64,000 nucleotides of DNA from Thiorhodovibrio litoralis (lineage in GTDB: Bacteria > Pseudomonadota > Gammaproteobacteria > Chromatiales > Chromatiaceae), in assembly GCF_033954455.1 (NCBI RefSeq), contig NZ_CP121473.1, positions 186,001 through 250,000 on the forward strand, given 5' to 3'. Every line of letters starts with the position of its first letter. The stretch's first letter is position 1. The notes beneath the pieces are model-generated. The model worked only from the letters and a program-made list of their open reading frames with translations. It was not told the DNA's origin and made no database searches. A program made the position numbers and the translations under genes. Below, piece by piece: positions 47,919-57,140 of this stretch.

Positions 47919-48815
47919 ATGCACCCAACTGCTCTGTTTTTTGGCTACATGTTCGCCTCGCTGGTACTCGCGGCCTTGCTCGCCGTGCCTGTGCTCGGTA
48001 GCGGAGTGCTCGACGAAGAACCTGCGCGAGTGCTTGGCCGCTTGGCTCAGGTGCTGATGCTGCTTGGCCTTTGGCCTTTTTTGCGCATGCTCGCACTGGC
48101 TGATCGCTCCAATCTGGGATTTGCCGTCCCGACCGAGCGGCTGCGCTCGCAACTCTTGGCTGGCTGGCTGAGCGGAGTGGCGATGATGATCGCCATTGTT
48201 GGCCTGCTGCTCATTACCGGCGCGCGCATTTTCGAGACCTGGGAGCCTGGCTGGGTGCTGGATTTGGCCAGGACCGCCCTGCGGGCGCTAGTTGCCGGGT
48301 TATTGATCGCGCTGGTTGAGGAGACCTTTTTTCGCGGCGCGCTTTTCGCCGCCATTCGCCGCCGCGGGACCCTGCTTGAGGCCGCCGGATGGTCCGCCGC
48401 GCTCTATGCGCTGGTGCATTTCATGAAGCCGCACGGGCTGCCGGACGGCATGACAGCTGACGCGGTTGGCATCGCCTGGATGCTCGGAAGCGTCTTCACC
48501 GGGCTATTCGACTGGCATCACCTGGATTCACTTTTCGCGCTCTGGCTTGCCGGGGTACTGCTGGCCCTGCTGCGCGAGCGCACCGGCAGCATCGTCTTTG
48601 GTATTGGTCTGCATGCCGGTTGGGTGTTCGTGATCCAGACCAGCCGGCGCCTGACCGATGGCGTGGATCACTCCGCTTGGGCATGGCTGGCGGGTGATTA
48701 CGATGGCGTGATCGGCTGGTTGGCGGCGGCGGTGCTCGCGCTAGCGATTTTGCTTGAACGATTGACCGCCGGGGGGGACCGCGCGCCTGAGGGCCTATTC
48801 AGGTCTGGGGAGTAA
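47919..48815 (+). CDS. CPBP-family intramembrane metalloprotease
   Basis: A 298-residue protein with about eight membrane segments. LVEETFFRGALFAAI is the EExxxR motif, ALVHFMKP carries the first His and FGIGLHAGWVFVIQ the second. The family (Abi/CAAX-type) cleaves or prenyl-processes membrane peptides, or has immunity roles. The ATG at 47919 is chosen to begin at the first membrane helix; the longer frame has no start signal. It overlaps the convergent gene by 21 bases. Confidence 0.8.
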   Translation: MHPTALFFGYMFASLVLAALLAVPVLGSGVLDEEPARVLGRLAQVLMLLGLWPFLRMLALADRSNLGFAVPTERLRSQLLAGWLSGVAMMIAIVGLLLITGARIFETWEPGWVLDLARTALRALVAGLLIALVEETFFRGALFAAIRRRGTLLEAAGWSAALYALVHFMKPHGLPDGMTADAVGIAWMLGSVFTGLFDWHHLDSLFALWLAGVLLALLRERTGSIVFGIGLHAGWVFVIQTSRRLTDGVDHSAWAWLAGDYDGVIGWLAAAVLALAILLERLTAGGDRAPEGLFRSGE

Positions 48816-50468
48816 GCAGGTATTGGGTGCATCCTCGCCGATGAAGCCATAGTAGCGACCGAGCCAGTAGGCCAATAGGTAATCGACACCGCCATAGAGT
48901 CCGTTCGGCAAGCCGGGGTCTTCCAGCTTCCACGGCTGGCGCTCCCACATAAATCTGGCTGGCACGCGCTCAGAGACATCGATCGCCTCGGCGGACAAAC
49001 CGGGGCAGCGGGCACTCTCGGGGTAGCTCCCGTAGAGATCGACGGGGTGGGCCTGGTTCGGTGCGACGGGAAAGCCGGCGAGTTGGGCAACATGTGCGTT
49101 CAGGACCGCATCAAGCTCAGTGCCCTCTGGTGCCTGGGAGGCATAGATAAAGGCAAAGAATACATTCTTATCGTTGGCCACTGCGGGCCACATCCGCTCG
49201 GCAAGGATGTCACGCTGCAATTTCTCGCGTCTTTGTGGGTCTGTTTCGAGTCGTGCCCAGCTATAGGCAGGCATGAAGCCGATATTGAGCCCATGGTAGC
49301 CGTCACCGCAGCGGTTGGTATCGCGCCAGCGCGCGGCGATTGCCAGCCACTGATCCGCTTCTTCGGCATAATAGTCGACCAGTGCCTGGTGTCTTGCCGC
49401 ATAGTCGGGACTGTCCGCTGACATCTGCAGTGCGATGCGAAAGGCGGCGCCAAGCTGTAACGCCTGGGTCGGTAGGGGTATGTCGGGCAGCCAGCGCAAA
49501 CCGGGAAGCTGGCGCAGATACTCGGATGGATTTGGCCAGAACACCAGCACGCCTTCTCCACTTACCTCCCCGGTGGCGATATTGATCTCAAGCCTCGGGA
49601 TGCCATCCGGCATGGCGGCGTTCAGATAGACGACGTTCTCAAGCGCCATCTTGAAACGGACATCCCAGTTTGGGAAGACGATTTCCACATCACGCCGCTC
49701 GCGCTGCATGAGTTGCTCGGCAAATTCGACGCTGTCGGCGCGCAGCTTCTCCATGGCGGCACGGGCCATCTCGCCGCGCTGAGGATCATCCTGCCAGGCA
49801 CTCAGCGCCTCGTAGGCGAGTGAGTAGCCCAAGAGCACGCCTTGATATTGATCGCGGCTGACATTCCCGCGCCAGTCCCAGGTTTGGTCTTCAAACGGAG
49901 AGCCGATGTAGACCTCGGGATCATCCGGAGGCAGGGCGCTTAGAACCACGGGCGGGCTGTCGGAGGGCGCGGCGAAACGCGCCAGATACCCGGGATCGCC
50001 CGGAATGTTCCACCAGCGATGCAGCGTTTCGGTGGTCGTCAGCACCTGCTCGAAGGCGTCGTCGGCGCCCGTGGTCATCAAGCGCAGTGCCTCAGAAGCG
50101 AGATAGGACCCGGTCCAGATCGCCGAATCGCGCACGCCACCGTAGCTCCAAACGTCCTGGTAACTTGCATCGGCGAAAATGGCGCTCATCACACCGCCTG
50201 CTGGCATCATTTTTTCGCGTAGCCAGGGCAAATAGGCGCGAGCACGGTTGTGCATGTGCCCGACGCCTTCCTCTGGTGCTTCAACCCACCCCTGGGTCGT
50301 GGCATCCCACAGCGTGCAAGTACCAGCTTCAGTTGTGGTGTCTAGCAGGCAGCTGTCGGCGCAAGCGGCGGGCGTGTTCGCGGCAAAGGCCGACGCGGAC
50401 AGCATGAGGAACTGGCTGCCGAGTGCAATTGCGCAGACTTGACGGAGGCTGTGGGCAATTCGTGGCAT
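48795..50468 (-). CDS. Exported protein of unknown function (557 residues)
   Basis: A signal peptide (VCAIALGSQFLMLSASAFAA) precedes a soluble domain rich in Trp and Tyr, with paired cysteines (AACADSCLLD, GTCTLW, NRCGDG, SARCPG, NTCLLP) that suggest disulfides in the periplasm or outside. Recurrent helices with W/Y and D/E (SGEGVLVFWPNPSEYLRQL, ADQWLAIAARWRDTNRC) suggest an alpha/alpha-barrel, as in many glycan hydrolases or lyases, but no catalytic motif is recognisable to me. It sits upstream of gmd, so a role in surface polysaccharide is conceivable but unproved. Confidence 0.55.
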   Translation of the reverse strand: MPRIAHSLRQVCAIALGSQFLMLSASAFAANTPAACADSCLLDTTTEAGTCTLWDATTQGWVEAPEEGVGHMHNRARAYLPWLREKMMPAGGVMSAIFADASYQDVWSYGGVRDSAIWTGSYLASEALRLMTTGADDAFEQVLTTTETLHRWWNIPGDPGYLARFAAPSDSPPVVLSALPPDDPEVYIGSPFEDQTWDWRGNVSRDQYQGVLLGYSLAYEALSAWQDDPQRGEMARAAMEKLRADSVEFAEQLMQRERRDVEIVFPNWDVRFKMALENVVYLNAAMPDGIPRLEINIATGEVSGEGVLVFWPNPSEYLRQLPGLRWLPDIPLPTQALQLGAAFRIALQMSADSPDYAARHQALVDYYAEEADQWLAIAARWRDTNRCGDGYHGLNIGFMPAYSWARLETDPQRREKLQRDILAERMWPAVANDKNVFFAFIYASQAPEGTELDAVLNAHVAQLAGFPVAPNQAHPVDLYGSYPESARCPGLSAEAIDVSERVPARFMWERQPWKLEDPGLPNGLYGGVDYLLAYWLGRYYGFIGEDAPNTCLLPRPE

Positions 50469-50520
50469 GGGGGCTCCTGATGTCAGCTATTACCTGATGA
50501 AAGCTATTCTCGGATGCAAT

Positions 50521-51606
50521 CTATTCATTGTGCTGAAGCACGGTATATCCCTCGCGATTGCATAAGGCATCGCGCTCGGCTTCCTTCAAGTCCTCGCGCA
50601 TCATCTCGGCCACAAGCTGCGCGAAGCTGATCTCGGGCTCCCAGCCAAGCTTCTGTTTGGCTTTGCTCGGGTCGCCGAGCAGGGTCTCGACCTCGGCCGG
50701 GCGGAAGTAGCGCGGATCGACCTCGACCAGACAAGCGCCGGTTTTTTCATCGAAGCCTTTCTCGTCGACGCCCTTTCCTTCCCAGCGGATGTCGATACCG
50801 ATCTCTCGGGCGGCGATTTCAACGAACTCCCGCACCGAAAATTGCTTGCCGGTGGCGATGACGAAATCTTCTGGCTGGTCCTGCTGCAACATCATCCATT
50901 GCATGCGCACATAATCCTTGGCGTGGCCCCAGTCGCGCTTGGCGTCCATGTTGCCCAAGTAAATCCGCTCCTGCAGGCCGAGCTTGATCCGCGCGAGCCC
51001 GCGGGTGATTTTGCGGGTGACGAAGGTCTCACCGCGGATCGGGCTTTCGTGGTTGAACAAAATGCCATTACAGGCATAGAGCCCATAGGCCTCGCGATAG
51101 TTCACCGTGATCCAGTAAGCGTAGAGCTTGGCCACGGCATAGGGCGAGCGCGGATAGAAGGGCGTGGTCTCGCGCTGCGGGACTTCCTGCACCTTGCCGA
51201 AGAGCTCGGAGGTGGATGCTTGATAGAAGCGGGTCTTTTTCTCAAGCCCGAGGATACGAATGGCCTCGAGCAGCCGCAGCGCGCCGAGACCGTCGGAATC
51301 GGCCGTGTATTCAGGCTCCTCGAACGAGACAGCCACATGGCTTTGCGCTGCCAGGTTGTAGATTTCATCCGGCTGCACCTGCTGCATGATGCGAATCAGG
51401 CTCGAGCTGTCGGTCATGTCGCCGTGGTGCAGCACAAAGTGCCGGCCCGTCTGATGCGGGTCCTGATAGAGATGATCGATGCGGTCGGTGTTGAACAGCG
51501 AGCTGCGTCGCTTGATGCCATGCACCATGTAGCCTTTCTCAAGCAGGAATTCCGCCAGATAGGCGCCATCTTGACCGGTAATACCGGTGATCAGAGCTGT
51601 TTTCAT
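50521..51606 (-). CDS. gmd: GDP-mannose 4,6-dehydratase
   Basis: A 361-residue short-chain dehydrogenase: [19 protein letters not shown] (NAD(P)-binding), [15 protein letters not shown], and the active-site [15 protein letters not shown] (Y-x3-K). It makes GDP-4-keto-6-deoxymannose, precursor of GDP-fucose or related sugars. The ATG at 51606 begins at the fold. The next enzyme, GDP-fucose synthase, survives only as a fragment at 52803-53099. Confidence 0.95.
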   Translation of the reverse strand: MKTALITGITGQDGAYLAEFLLEKGYMVHGIKRRSSLFNTDRIDHLYQDPHQTGRHFVLHHGDMTDSSSLIRIMQQVQPDEIYNLAAQSHVAVSFEEPEYTADSDGLGALRLLEAIRILGLEKKTRFYQASTSELFGKVQEVPQRETTPFYPRSPYAVAKLYAYWITVNYREAYGLYACNGILFNHESPIRGETFVTRKITRGLARIKLGLQERIYLGNMDAKRDWGHAKDYVRMQWMMLQQDQPEDFVIATGKQFSVREFVEIAAREIGIDIRWEGKGVDEKGFDEKTGACLVEVDPRYFRPAEVETLLGDPSKAKQKLGWEPEISFAQLVAEMMREDLKEAERDALCNREGYTVLQHNE

Positions 51607-51788
51607 TTTGTTGATAATCGCAAGTGGTTCCCTTAAACGCCCCAAATGCTACCGCAAAACCCGACCCAGCGGGTGCGGCGCCCCACCCCGGGGCTGCGCA
51701 CCGCTTTGGCGGAAGCTTGCCGGCATTTCGCCCTTGACGCCGAAAACCTCGCAAGCTGTCAAAGCTTAAACAAGTTGTCGAATAATGA

Positions 51789-52310
51789 TCAATGACAAGA
51801 ACTTGAGGTTGGATGCCAGGCACAACCCTGATGCCCTTGCACCATGCGACTGACGGCTCGCAACACCTCCGGTGACACGCGAAAGTTCGTTTGCGCAGTC
51901 AAGCAAGAGACGGCTTCATCGAAATCAAGCCAACCGCGCTGTGCCGCATCCGCAAGCAAGCCCAGCGTGCCTGCCACGCGCAGACCGGCGCCAAGCGCGG
52001 TTTTTCTGCCGATGCGCTCGTCAATCAGGAGCAGATCGGCCTGCCGTCCTAGCGCGAGCCGGATTGCCGCAGACTCCCCGTGATCAAGCCGCTCCAACCC
52101 AGGAACATCAAGCGGCTCCGCCATCTTAATGTCCAGCCAATCCGGGCTGCCCTGAATGAAAGTCCGCAGTTTGCCCGGAGCAGACGGGTGAAGACATTCT
52201 TCGGCCACCTCGGGCGGCATCAGAATTCGCCCGAAGCGCTTTTGCAGAAACGCGCCGGCATCCAGGGTCACAAGATAGCGAAGTACCGAAGTATCGCTGA
52301 CAACAGTCAC
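51789..52310 (-). CDS. DUF3368 PIN-like toxin
   Basis: A 173-residue PIN-domain relative. VVSDTSVLRYL carries the first Asp, PPEVAEECL the Glu, LDHGESAAIRLAL the second Glu, and DLLLIDERIGRKTALGAGLRVAGTLGLLADA is typical of DUF3368. The start is GTG at 52310, two bases after the antitoxin stop. It should be the ribonuclease toxin of a UPF0175/DUF3368 pair. The C-terminal 20 residues beyond the fold may be the result of a lost stop. Confidence 0.8.
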   Translation of the reverse strand: MTVVSDTSVLRYLVTLDAGAFLQKRFGRILMPPEVAEECLHPSAPGKLRTFIQGSPDWLDIKMAEPLDVPGLERLDHGESAAIRLALGRQADLLLIDERIGRKTALGAGLRVAGTLGLLADAAQRGWLDFDEAVSCLTAQTNFRVSPEVLRAVSRMVQGHQGCAWHPTSSSCH

Positions 52311-52312
52311 GT

Positions 52313-52573
52313 TCAGAGCGATGTGGACAATGTCTCGATGTCCCGCGCAGCTTCCCCAACGGATGGGCTCGGCCAGACATCATGACTCGCAATAAATGCC
52401 TCGGTCTCCCAAAGGGACTCGTGCTCGAGTAGCTGACCAACCTCTGCACGCGAGAGGCTCCCGGAGCGGTAGGCTTCCGCGGCGAACCCCTCCAGGACCC
52501 TGCGCGGCACGTCCGCGCACTGGGTTTCAAGACGTCTGAGCAAGGGGTCTGGGATGTTGAGTGTCAAAGTCAT
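52313..52573 (-). CDS. UPF0175-family antitoxin
   Basis: An 86-residue protein: TLTLNIPDPLLRRL, then VLEGFAAEAYRSGSLSRAEVGQLL, the helix-turn-helix of UPF0175, and an acidic C-terminus. The ATG at 52573 is chosen over longer frames because it begins at the first strand. It pairs with the DUF3368 toxin that follows. Confidence 0.8.
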   Translation of the reverse strand: MTLTLNIPDPLLRRLETQCADVPRRVLEGFAAEAYRSGSLSRAEVGQLLEHESLWETEAFIASHDVWPSPSVGEAARDIETLSTSL

Positions 52574-52802
52574 CGCGGCACTGGAAATCCAAAGGACGGG
52601 GAGCCTGCGCATGATGATCGCCAAAGCCCCCCTATCAGCGCAAGTTTTTTACACCAAACCCCTTCCACGCACCCTTGGGCACAAGGGTTACAAGCCGAGG
52701 GACTCGGAAGGCTTTCGCAATCTCGCTCATGACCAGGCTCGGGAATGCCTTTTCGCGCCTTTTCGACCGGTGTCGCGGCATCGATCTTAATCGGACCAGC
52801 CC

Positions 52803-53099
52803 TCACCCGCGAACCTGTTCCAGGTTCTCGACAAACCACTGATAGGTTTGTGCCAGCCCTTGCTCGAGCTCGATGCGCGCCTGCCAGCCGAGACCGCGCA
52901 GACGGCTGACGTCGAGCAATTTGCGCGGTGGACCGTCGGGCTTGGTGGCGTCGAAGCGGATCTGGCCCTGGTAGCCGGTCACGCGCTTGATGGTCTCGGA
53001 CAGCTCGCGGATGGATAGGTCTTGGCCGCTGCCGACGTTGACGTGGGAGCACATGCGCTCGGTCAGCTCGGCATAGTGGTCCGGTGCGAGGTTCGTCAT
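52803..53099 (-). pseudogene. fcl: C-terminal fragment of GDP-L-fucose synthase
   Basis: Ninety-eight residues match the last third of Fcl/WcaG (SHVNVGSGQDLSIRELSETI, DATKPDGPPRKLLDVSRLRGLGW, ARIELEQGLAQTYQWF). The NADPH-binding and catalytic N-terminal two thirds are absent: upstream of 53100 the sequence is unrelated. The gene is broken at about 53100, so GDP-fucose synthesis from the Gmd product is lost here unless another copy exists. Confidence 0.8.
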
Positions 53100-53102
53100 A
53101 GA

Positions 53103-53447
53103 GACACAGGACTAAGAGATCTCAGGACGCTAGCTTCGGCGCTTGCCGAAGTTTGATCAACGTGCACTCAACACGGGTGGAGTGGTCGCGTGCCTTTTTC
53201 CGCGCTATCATGCCAGGCAGGTATTGGGCAAGGGTTTGGCCCAGAGCGTCTGGATCCATTATTGAGCTTGTGCTGTGGGATAGCATTTTTTTCACCGAGC
53301 GTTAGAGCACTATTTGCCATTTCTGTCACATTTAAAACATTATGCGCTCGAATTCATCCTGCGGACGCTACCGAACTGCGAACTCTGACGTGCCTTCACC
53401 AACCTTGAACTTATTGCCGACCTCATCGCCAAGGACACTCGATTTTA
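53103..53447. other. Gene-free leader of the DUF4338/ATPase operon
   Basis: No gene seen. It contains a terminator-like hairpin (CTTCGGC, GCTT, GCCGAAG, then TTTG at 53134-53154) and a weak promoter candidate, TTGCCA (53314-53319), 18 bases, CATTAT (53338-53343), about 105 bases ahead of the first start. Confidence 0.35.
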
Positions 53448-56400
53448 ATGATCGTACCCATCCGCCCACCACTGGATGGCGCCTGCGCCGAGCGCTTTCT
53501 GGCCTTTTCCCGCTGCCTCGCGCGGACGCAATCGGCGGACGAAAGCGCGCGCGAAGCGCTACTGGCTGACGAGATCGGCTGGGCCCGGGACGCCCTGTCT
53601 TCCGCAACGTTCGCGTTCGACACCTACGAAGCCGCCGTGCGCGTTCTCGCCGACCTGCATCGCCTCGGTTGGCAGGTACGCGAATCGGGCTACGGCATCG
53701 AACTGTCGATGCAAACGCCACGCATCGGCGGACTCTCACCGGCCCAGATTCGTGACGAAAAGGCCCGCACGCGAGCCCTATTTCGCCCAGCGGTGCAGGC
53801 ACAGCTTGGCGATCCCGCGGTGCGTAGCTTTGTGGCGCGCATGGAAAAACCTAGCGCCAAAAGTGGAAAACGGCCCATCACCCAACTGATTACCGAAGGT
53901 CCAGAACTGCATGGGCGCCTAACAACAACCACATGGGATGATGCAACGCCGTTCGAGCAGCTGCCAATCCAACCCTACTTGCAACTGGTCACCAAGGACG
54001 CCACGGATGCCGTCACCGGCCAGAATCTTCGGGAAATTTGGCGCTATTTTCGGTTTACCTGGTCGATTCCGCAGTTTGCCACGCCAGGGCGACAGCTGCT
54101 TTACTTGGTGCGCGACGCCGCGCATCCCTGTCATGCCGTCATGGGGTTGCTGGGTCTGAATAATTCAGCCCTGCAAATGGGCGAGATCCGCGAAGCCGAA
54201 CTCGGTTGGAGCCGCGCAGTCCTGATCGCGCGCCTCAAGACTATCACTGACGCCAATCAGCTCACCGAAGAGTTCAACTGGCTTGAATCCTGCCTAAGCA
54301 ATGCATTGCAGGATGTCGAAACGGAAGCTTTGGCTACCAGCGACGAGATCGCCGAACCCAGCGCGGAGGTGATCGCCCGGCTCAGGCGGCATGGTCAAGA
54401 ATTCGATCATTGGCGCGATCAAACCCTGCGCCAACTCAAGGTGGAAAAAGCCAATGGGCATCATCCGGCAACCGCCGCATCCGTTGAAGACGCCCGCGGC
54501 TATCCCCCGGTCAGCGACGCGGTGCTCGACCTTGAGCCGAAACCGTCGGGAAATCCCAGAATGCAGCAGGCGCGTCGTTTCCTGGTCGCGCGTAAGCGGG
54601 CCACCTTGCTGGCCGAACTGCTCCAAGCCCGGCAGACGCTGCGCAGGTATCGAGCCGAACTGACGGATCCACGCCGACTTCCCGCGATCATCGAGCGCGA
54701 GGAGATCTTGGTCGCGTTGCAAACAGTGCTCGACTCCCTCAAGAGCCGCTATGCTGGTATCAATATCCTGGAGGTCAGCACTTGCGGTGCTATCCCTCCT
54801 TACAACCTGATGCTTGGCGGCAAGCTCGCGGCACTGCTGTTGTTCTCCCCGCGGATTGCCGCCGACTACCGCCGCCAATATGCCGGGCCATCCATCATCG
54901 CCTCGCAACTAAAAAACGCCCCGGTGCAGCGTGACGCGACCCTGGTTTATCTGGCGACAACCAGCTTGTATGCCCACGGCAGTAGCCAATATGAGCGGGT
55001 GCGGCTCCCCGCCTGCGTCATCAGCGAGCAACAAGATGAATTGCGTTTCCGGCGTCTTGGCATGACCAGCGGCTATGGCACCATGCAATTTCTAGATGAG
55101 ACGCGAGCGGCAATCGAACGCTTTCTGCTTCATCAGCAAGGATTTGAGGATATCAACAGCATCTTCGGCGAGGGTCCCAGCCCCAAGCTTCGGCTGTTCA
55201 CCGCCGGCATGACTCGGCTCGGCTTCCGGCCCGATGAGCTCATGTCACACCACCAGCGACGGCTGATCTATGGCATCAGTCTGGCTCCCCAGTCCAAGGA
55301 GTTCTTGTCAGGGCGCCCAACGCAGCTGCCCGACTATCTCCTCGAACCAGAGCGATTCCAAAGCGCGACCCGAGCCATCGCCCGTTATTGGACGAACCGC
55401 TGGCTGTCATCGCGGTTGTCTCATTCCGAAAGTCTCACAGCCCTGTTGGTTCAATCGGCGTGGCGACTCGGAGATCGGCTACCTGTCATACGCCCGCCGG
55501 AGGAAACGGAGATGTCTCAGCCCGATCGCGAAACCGATCAAACGCCAGCATCCCAGTCAACGGCGTCCGGCCAAGATTTCTGGCTGCAAATCGCGGCAGC
55601 GGGTCCCAAGACCGTCTCGGATGCCCTGACGCTCCAAGAACTCGACAAGCTGCATATCGACTTCGCGATCGAATCCTTTGTGGCCGCGCAAGTGGCTGAC
55701 GGGCGAAGCCTGTTTCTGACCGGCAATGCTGGCGATGGTAAGACCCATATCCTGCGCAAGCTAGCACCACGGCTGAAAAAAGCGGGCGCGGTCGTGGTGG
55801 AAGATGCGACCGCCTGCATGCGTCGCAATCAGATTGAGCCGGTTATCGAGCGGTGGCGTGACGCCGAACGCGACGGTCGTCCGTTTTGCATCGCCATCAA
55901 CGAGTATCCGTTGCATTTGCTGCGGATCGCGGCCAAAGCTCATCTTCCTGAGTTAGCCGCAGAATTGGCGCGTCAAAGCCAGCGGCCGCTGATTTATGGT
56001 GAAAATTCTTTGGTCGAAGAAGCGACACCGCCGCTGTTCGTTGTTGATCTTAGCCTGAGGAACCCTTTGAATCCGGCGATCTCAGCGGAAATGTTGGACC
56101 GAATATTGATGGATCAGTGGATTACCGAAACATCAAGCCTCGAGTATAACAAGACGCGGCTCGCCGACCCTGTCGTTAAACGAAGATTGATGGCGCTTTT
56201 TCAGCGACTTGTGAATATCGGCGTGCGTGTCACAATGCGGGAGCTATGGATATTGCTCGCACGCCTGGTTCTCGGCTATCGGGGTGATTTGAAAGAACCT
56301 TTAGGCTCAAATCTCGAATATCGCTACACCGAAGTTTTGTTCTCTAGCGACGCGCGCTTTACTTTGGGGCAGGCGCTACAATTTTGTGATCCAGCTCGAT

Positions 56401-57140
56401 ATAGTCATCCCATCTGGGATTCGCTGCTAGAGGACCGACATGAGACAACGCTTGAAGGCTGGAATTTTGGACCTCCAGTCATCAATGTAGCCGATCGGCC
56501 AGATCGAAAGGTGTTCCAGGCACTGAAGAGAAGTTTCTATTTCGAGCATGATTCCGGTGATGCCTGTTTTTCCTTGGAAGATTCGGACGTCGCTGAGTTT
56601 CAGAAAGTTTTGCGCAGTTCCGTTAGCTCGAATCTTCAGGTGAAAAGGCAGTTGGTTCACGGGCTTAATCGAGCATTCTGCGTTCAGGAGTTTCCTGGTT
56701 GTGAGGATAATCTTTACCTCTGGAATGGTCATCGTTTTCACGAAAAGCCGAGCCGATCATTCCTTGCGCATCGTTTTATTCCAGTTATGCGCCTGGAATT
56801 ACTGCAACCGCAAATTCCCCCAATGGTGGCCGAAGCGTTTCCTGAATATGAACCAGATCACCTTGTTTTGGCATGCAAAACAGGAAATGAGTTCATGGCA
56901 AGATTAAAAATTGATTTCCCCCTTTTTTGCATCTTGCAACGTTTACGAAGGGGGTTGCCAAGAAAGCTCTTGCCTGAGAGCGAAGCCTTCCGCTTGGATG
57001 CGTTTATGGAAGCTCTAAATTCGGTGGAGACTGAATCCGATTCTCGTGTTCTTTCTGCGCATTTGGAACGTAAGGAGCTCCTGGAGGTTGAGCTTAATTC
57101 GGAGGCCAATCAGTATCGGCGGGTGTCTTGCAATGGCTGA
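53448..57140 (+). CDS. DruA-like DUF4338 region joined in frame to a P-loop ATPase
   Basis: A 1230-residue open frame in two halves. Residues about 200-520 carry the DUF4338 pattern seen in DruA of Druantia (LLYLVRDAAHPCHAVMGLLG, ELGWSRAVL, LEVSTCGAIPPYNLMLGGKL, AALLLFSPRIAADYRRQYAG, LATTSLYAHGSSQYERVRLP). Residues about 690-710 are a hydrophilic Ser/Thr/Gln-rich linker. The rest is an ATPase with Walker A TGNAGDGKTH (758-767) and a Walker-B-like CIAINEY (814-820). An ATG at 55512 with GGAGG eight bases upstream coincides with the junction, so the ATPase half (542 residues) may also be made alone. The second half becomes A+T-richer. DUF4338 and this ATPase type occur in anti-phage systems; no exact function is known. 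Confidence 0.7.
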   Translation: MIVPIRPPLDGACAERFLAFSRCLARTQSADESAREALLADEIGWARDALSSATFAFDTYEAAVRVLADLHRLGWQVRESGYGIELSMQTPRIGGLSPAQIRDEKARTRALFRPAVQAQLGDPAVRSFVARMEKPSAKSGKRPITQLITEGPELHGRLTTTTWDDATPFEQLPIQPYLQLVTKDATDAVTGQNLREIWRYFRFTWSIPQFATPGRQLLYLVRDAAHPCHAVMGLLGLNNSALQMGEIREAELGWSRAVLIARLKTITDANQLTEEFNWLESCLSNALQDVETEALATSDEIAEPSAEVIARLRRHGQEFDHWRDQTLRQLKVEKANGHHPATAASVEDARGYPPVSDAVLDLEPKPSGNPRMQQARRFLVARKRATLLAELLQARQTLRRYRAELTDPRRLPAIIEREEILVALQTVLDSLKSRYAGINILEVSTCGAIPPYNLMLGGKLAALLLFSPRIAADYRRQYAGPSIIASQLKNAPVQRDATLVYLATTSLYAHGSSQYERVRLPACVISEQQDELRFRRLGMTSGYGTMQFLDETRAAIERFLLHQQGFEDINSIFGEGPSPKLRLFTAGMTRLGFRPDELMSHHQRRLIYGISLAPQSKEFLSGRPTQLPDYLLEPERFQSATRAIARYWTNRWLSSRLSHSESLTALLVQSAWRLGDRLPVIRPPEETEMSQPDRETDQTPASQSTASGQDFWLQIAAAGPKTVSDALTLQELDKLHIDFAIESFVAAQVADGRSLFLTGNAGDGKTHILRKLAPRLKKAGAVVVEDATACMRRNQIEPVIERWRDAERDGRPFCIAINEYPLHLLRIAAKAHLPELAAELARQSQRPLIYGENSLVEEATPPLFVVDLSLRNPLNPAISAEMLDRILMDQWITETSSLEYNKTRLADPVVKRRLMALFQRLVNIGVRVTMRELWILLARLVLGYRGDLKEPLGSNLEYRYTEVLFSSDARFTLGQALQFCDPARYSHPIWDSLLEDRHETTLEGWNFGPPVINVADRPDRKVFQALKRSFYFEHDSGDACFSLEDSDVAEFQKVLRSSVSSNLQVKRQLVHGLNRAFCVQEFPGCEDNLYLWNGHRFHEKPSRSFLAHRFIPVMRLELLQPQIPPMVAEAFPEYEPDHLVLACKTGNEFMARLKIDFPLFCILQRLRRGLPRKLLPESEAFRLDAFMEALNSVETESDSRVLSAHLERKELLEVELNSEANQYRRVSCNG
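55499..55514 (+). promoter_or_regulatory. Internal Shine-Dalgarno and ATG at the DUF4338/ATPase junction
   Basis: GGAGG at 55499-55503, eight bases, ATG at 55512, in frame with the long reading frame (Met689). The spacing is ideal. It coincides with the domain linker, so it looks like a once-separate gene start or a site for producing the ATPase alone. Confidence 0.6.
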
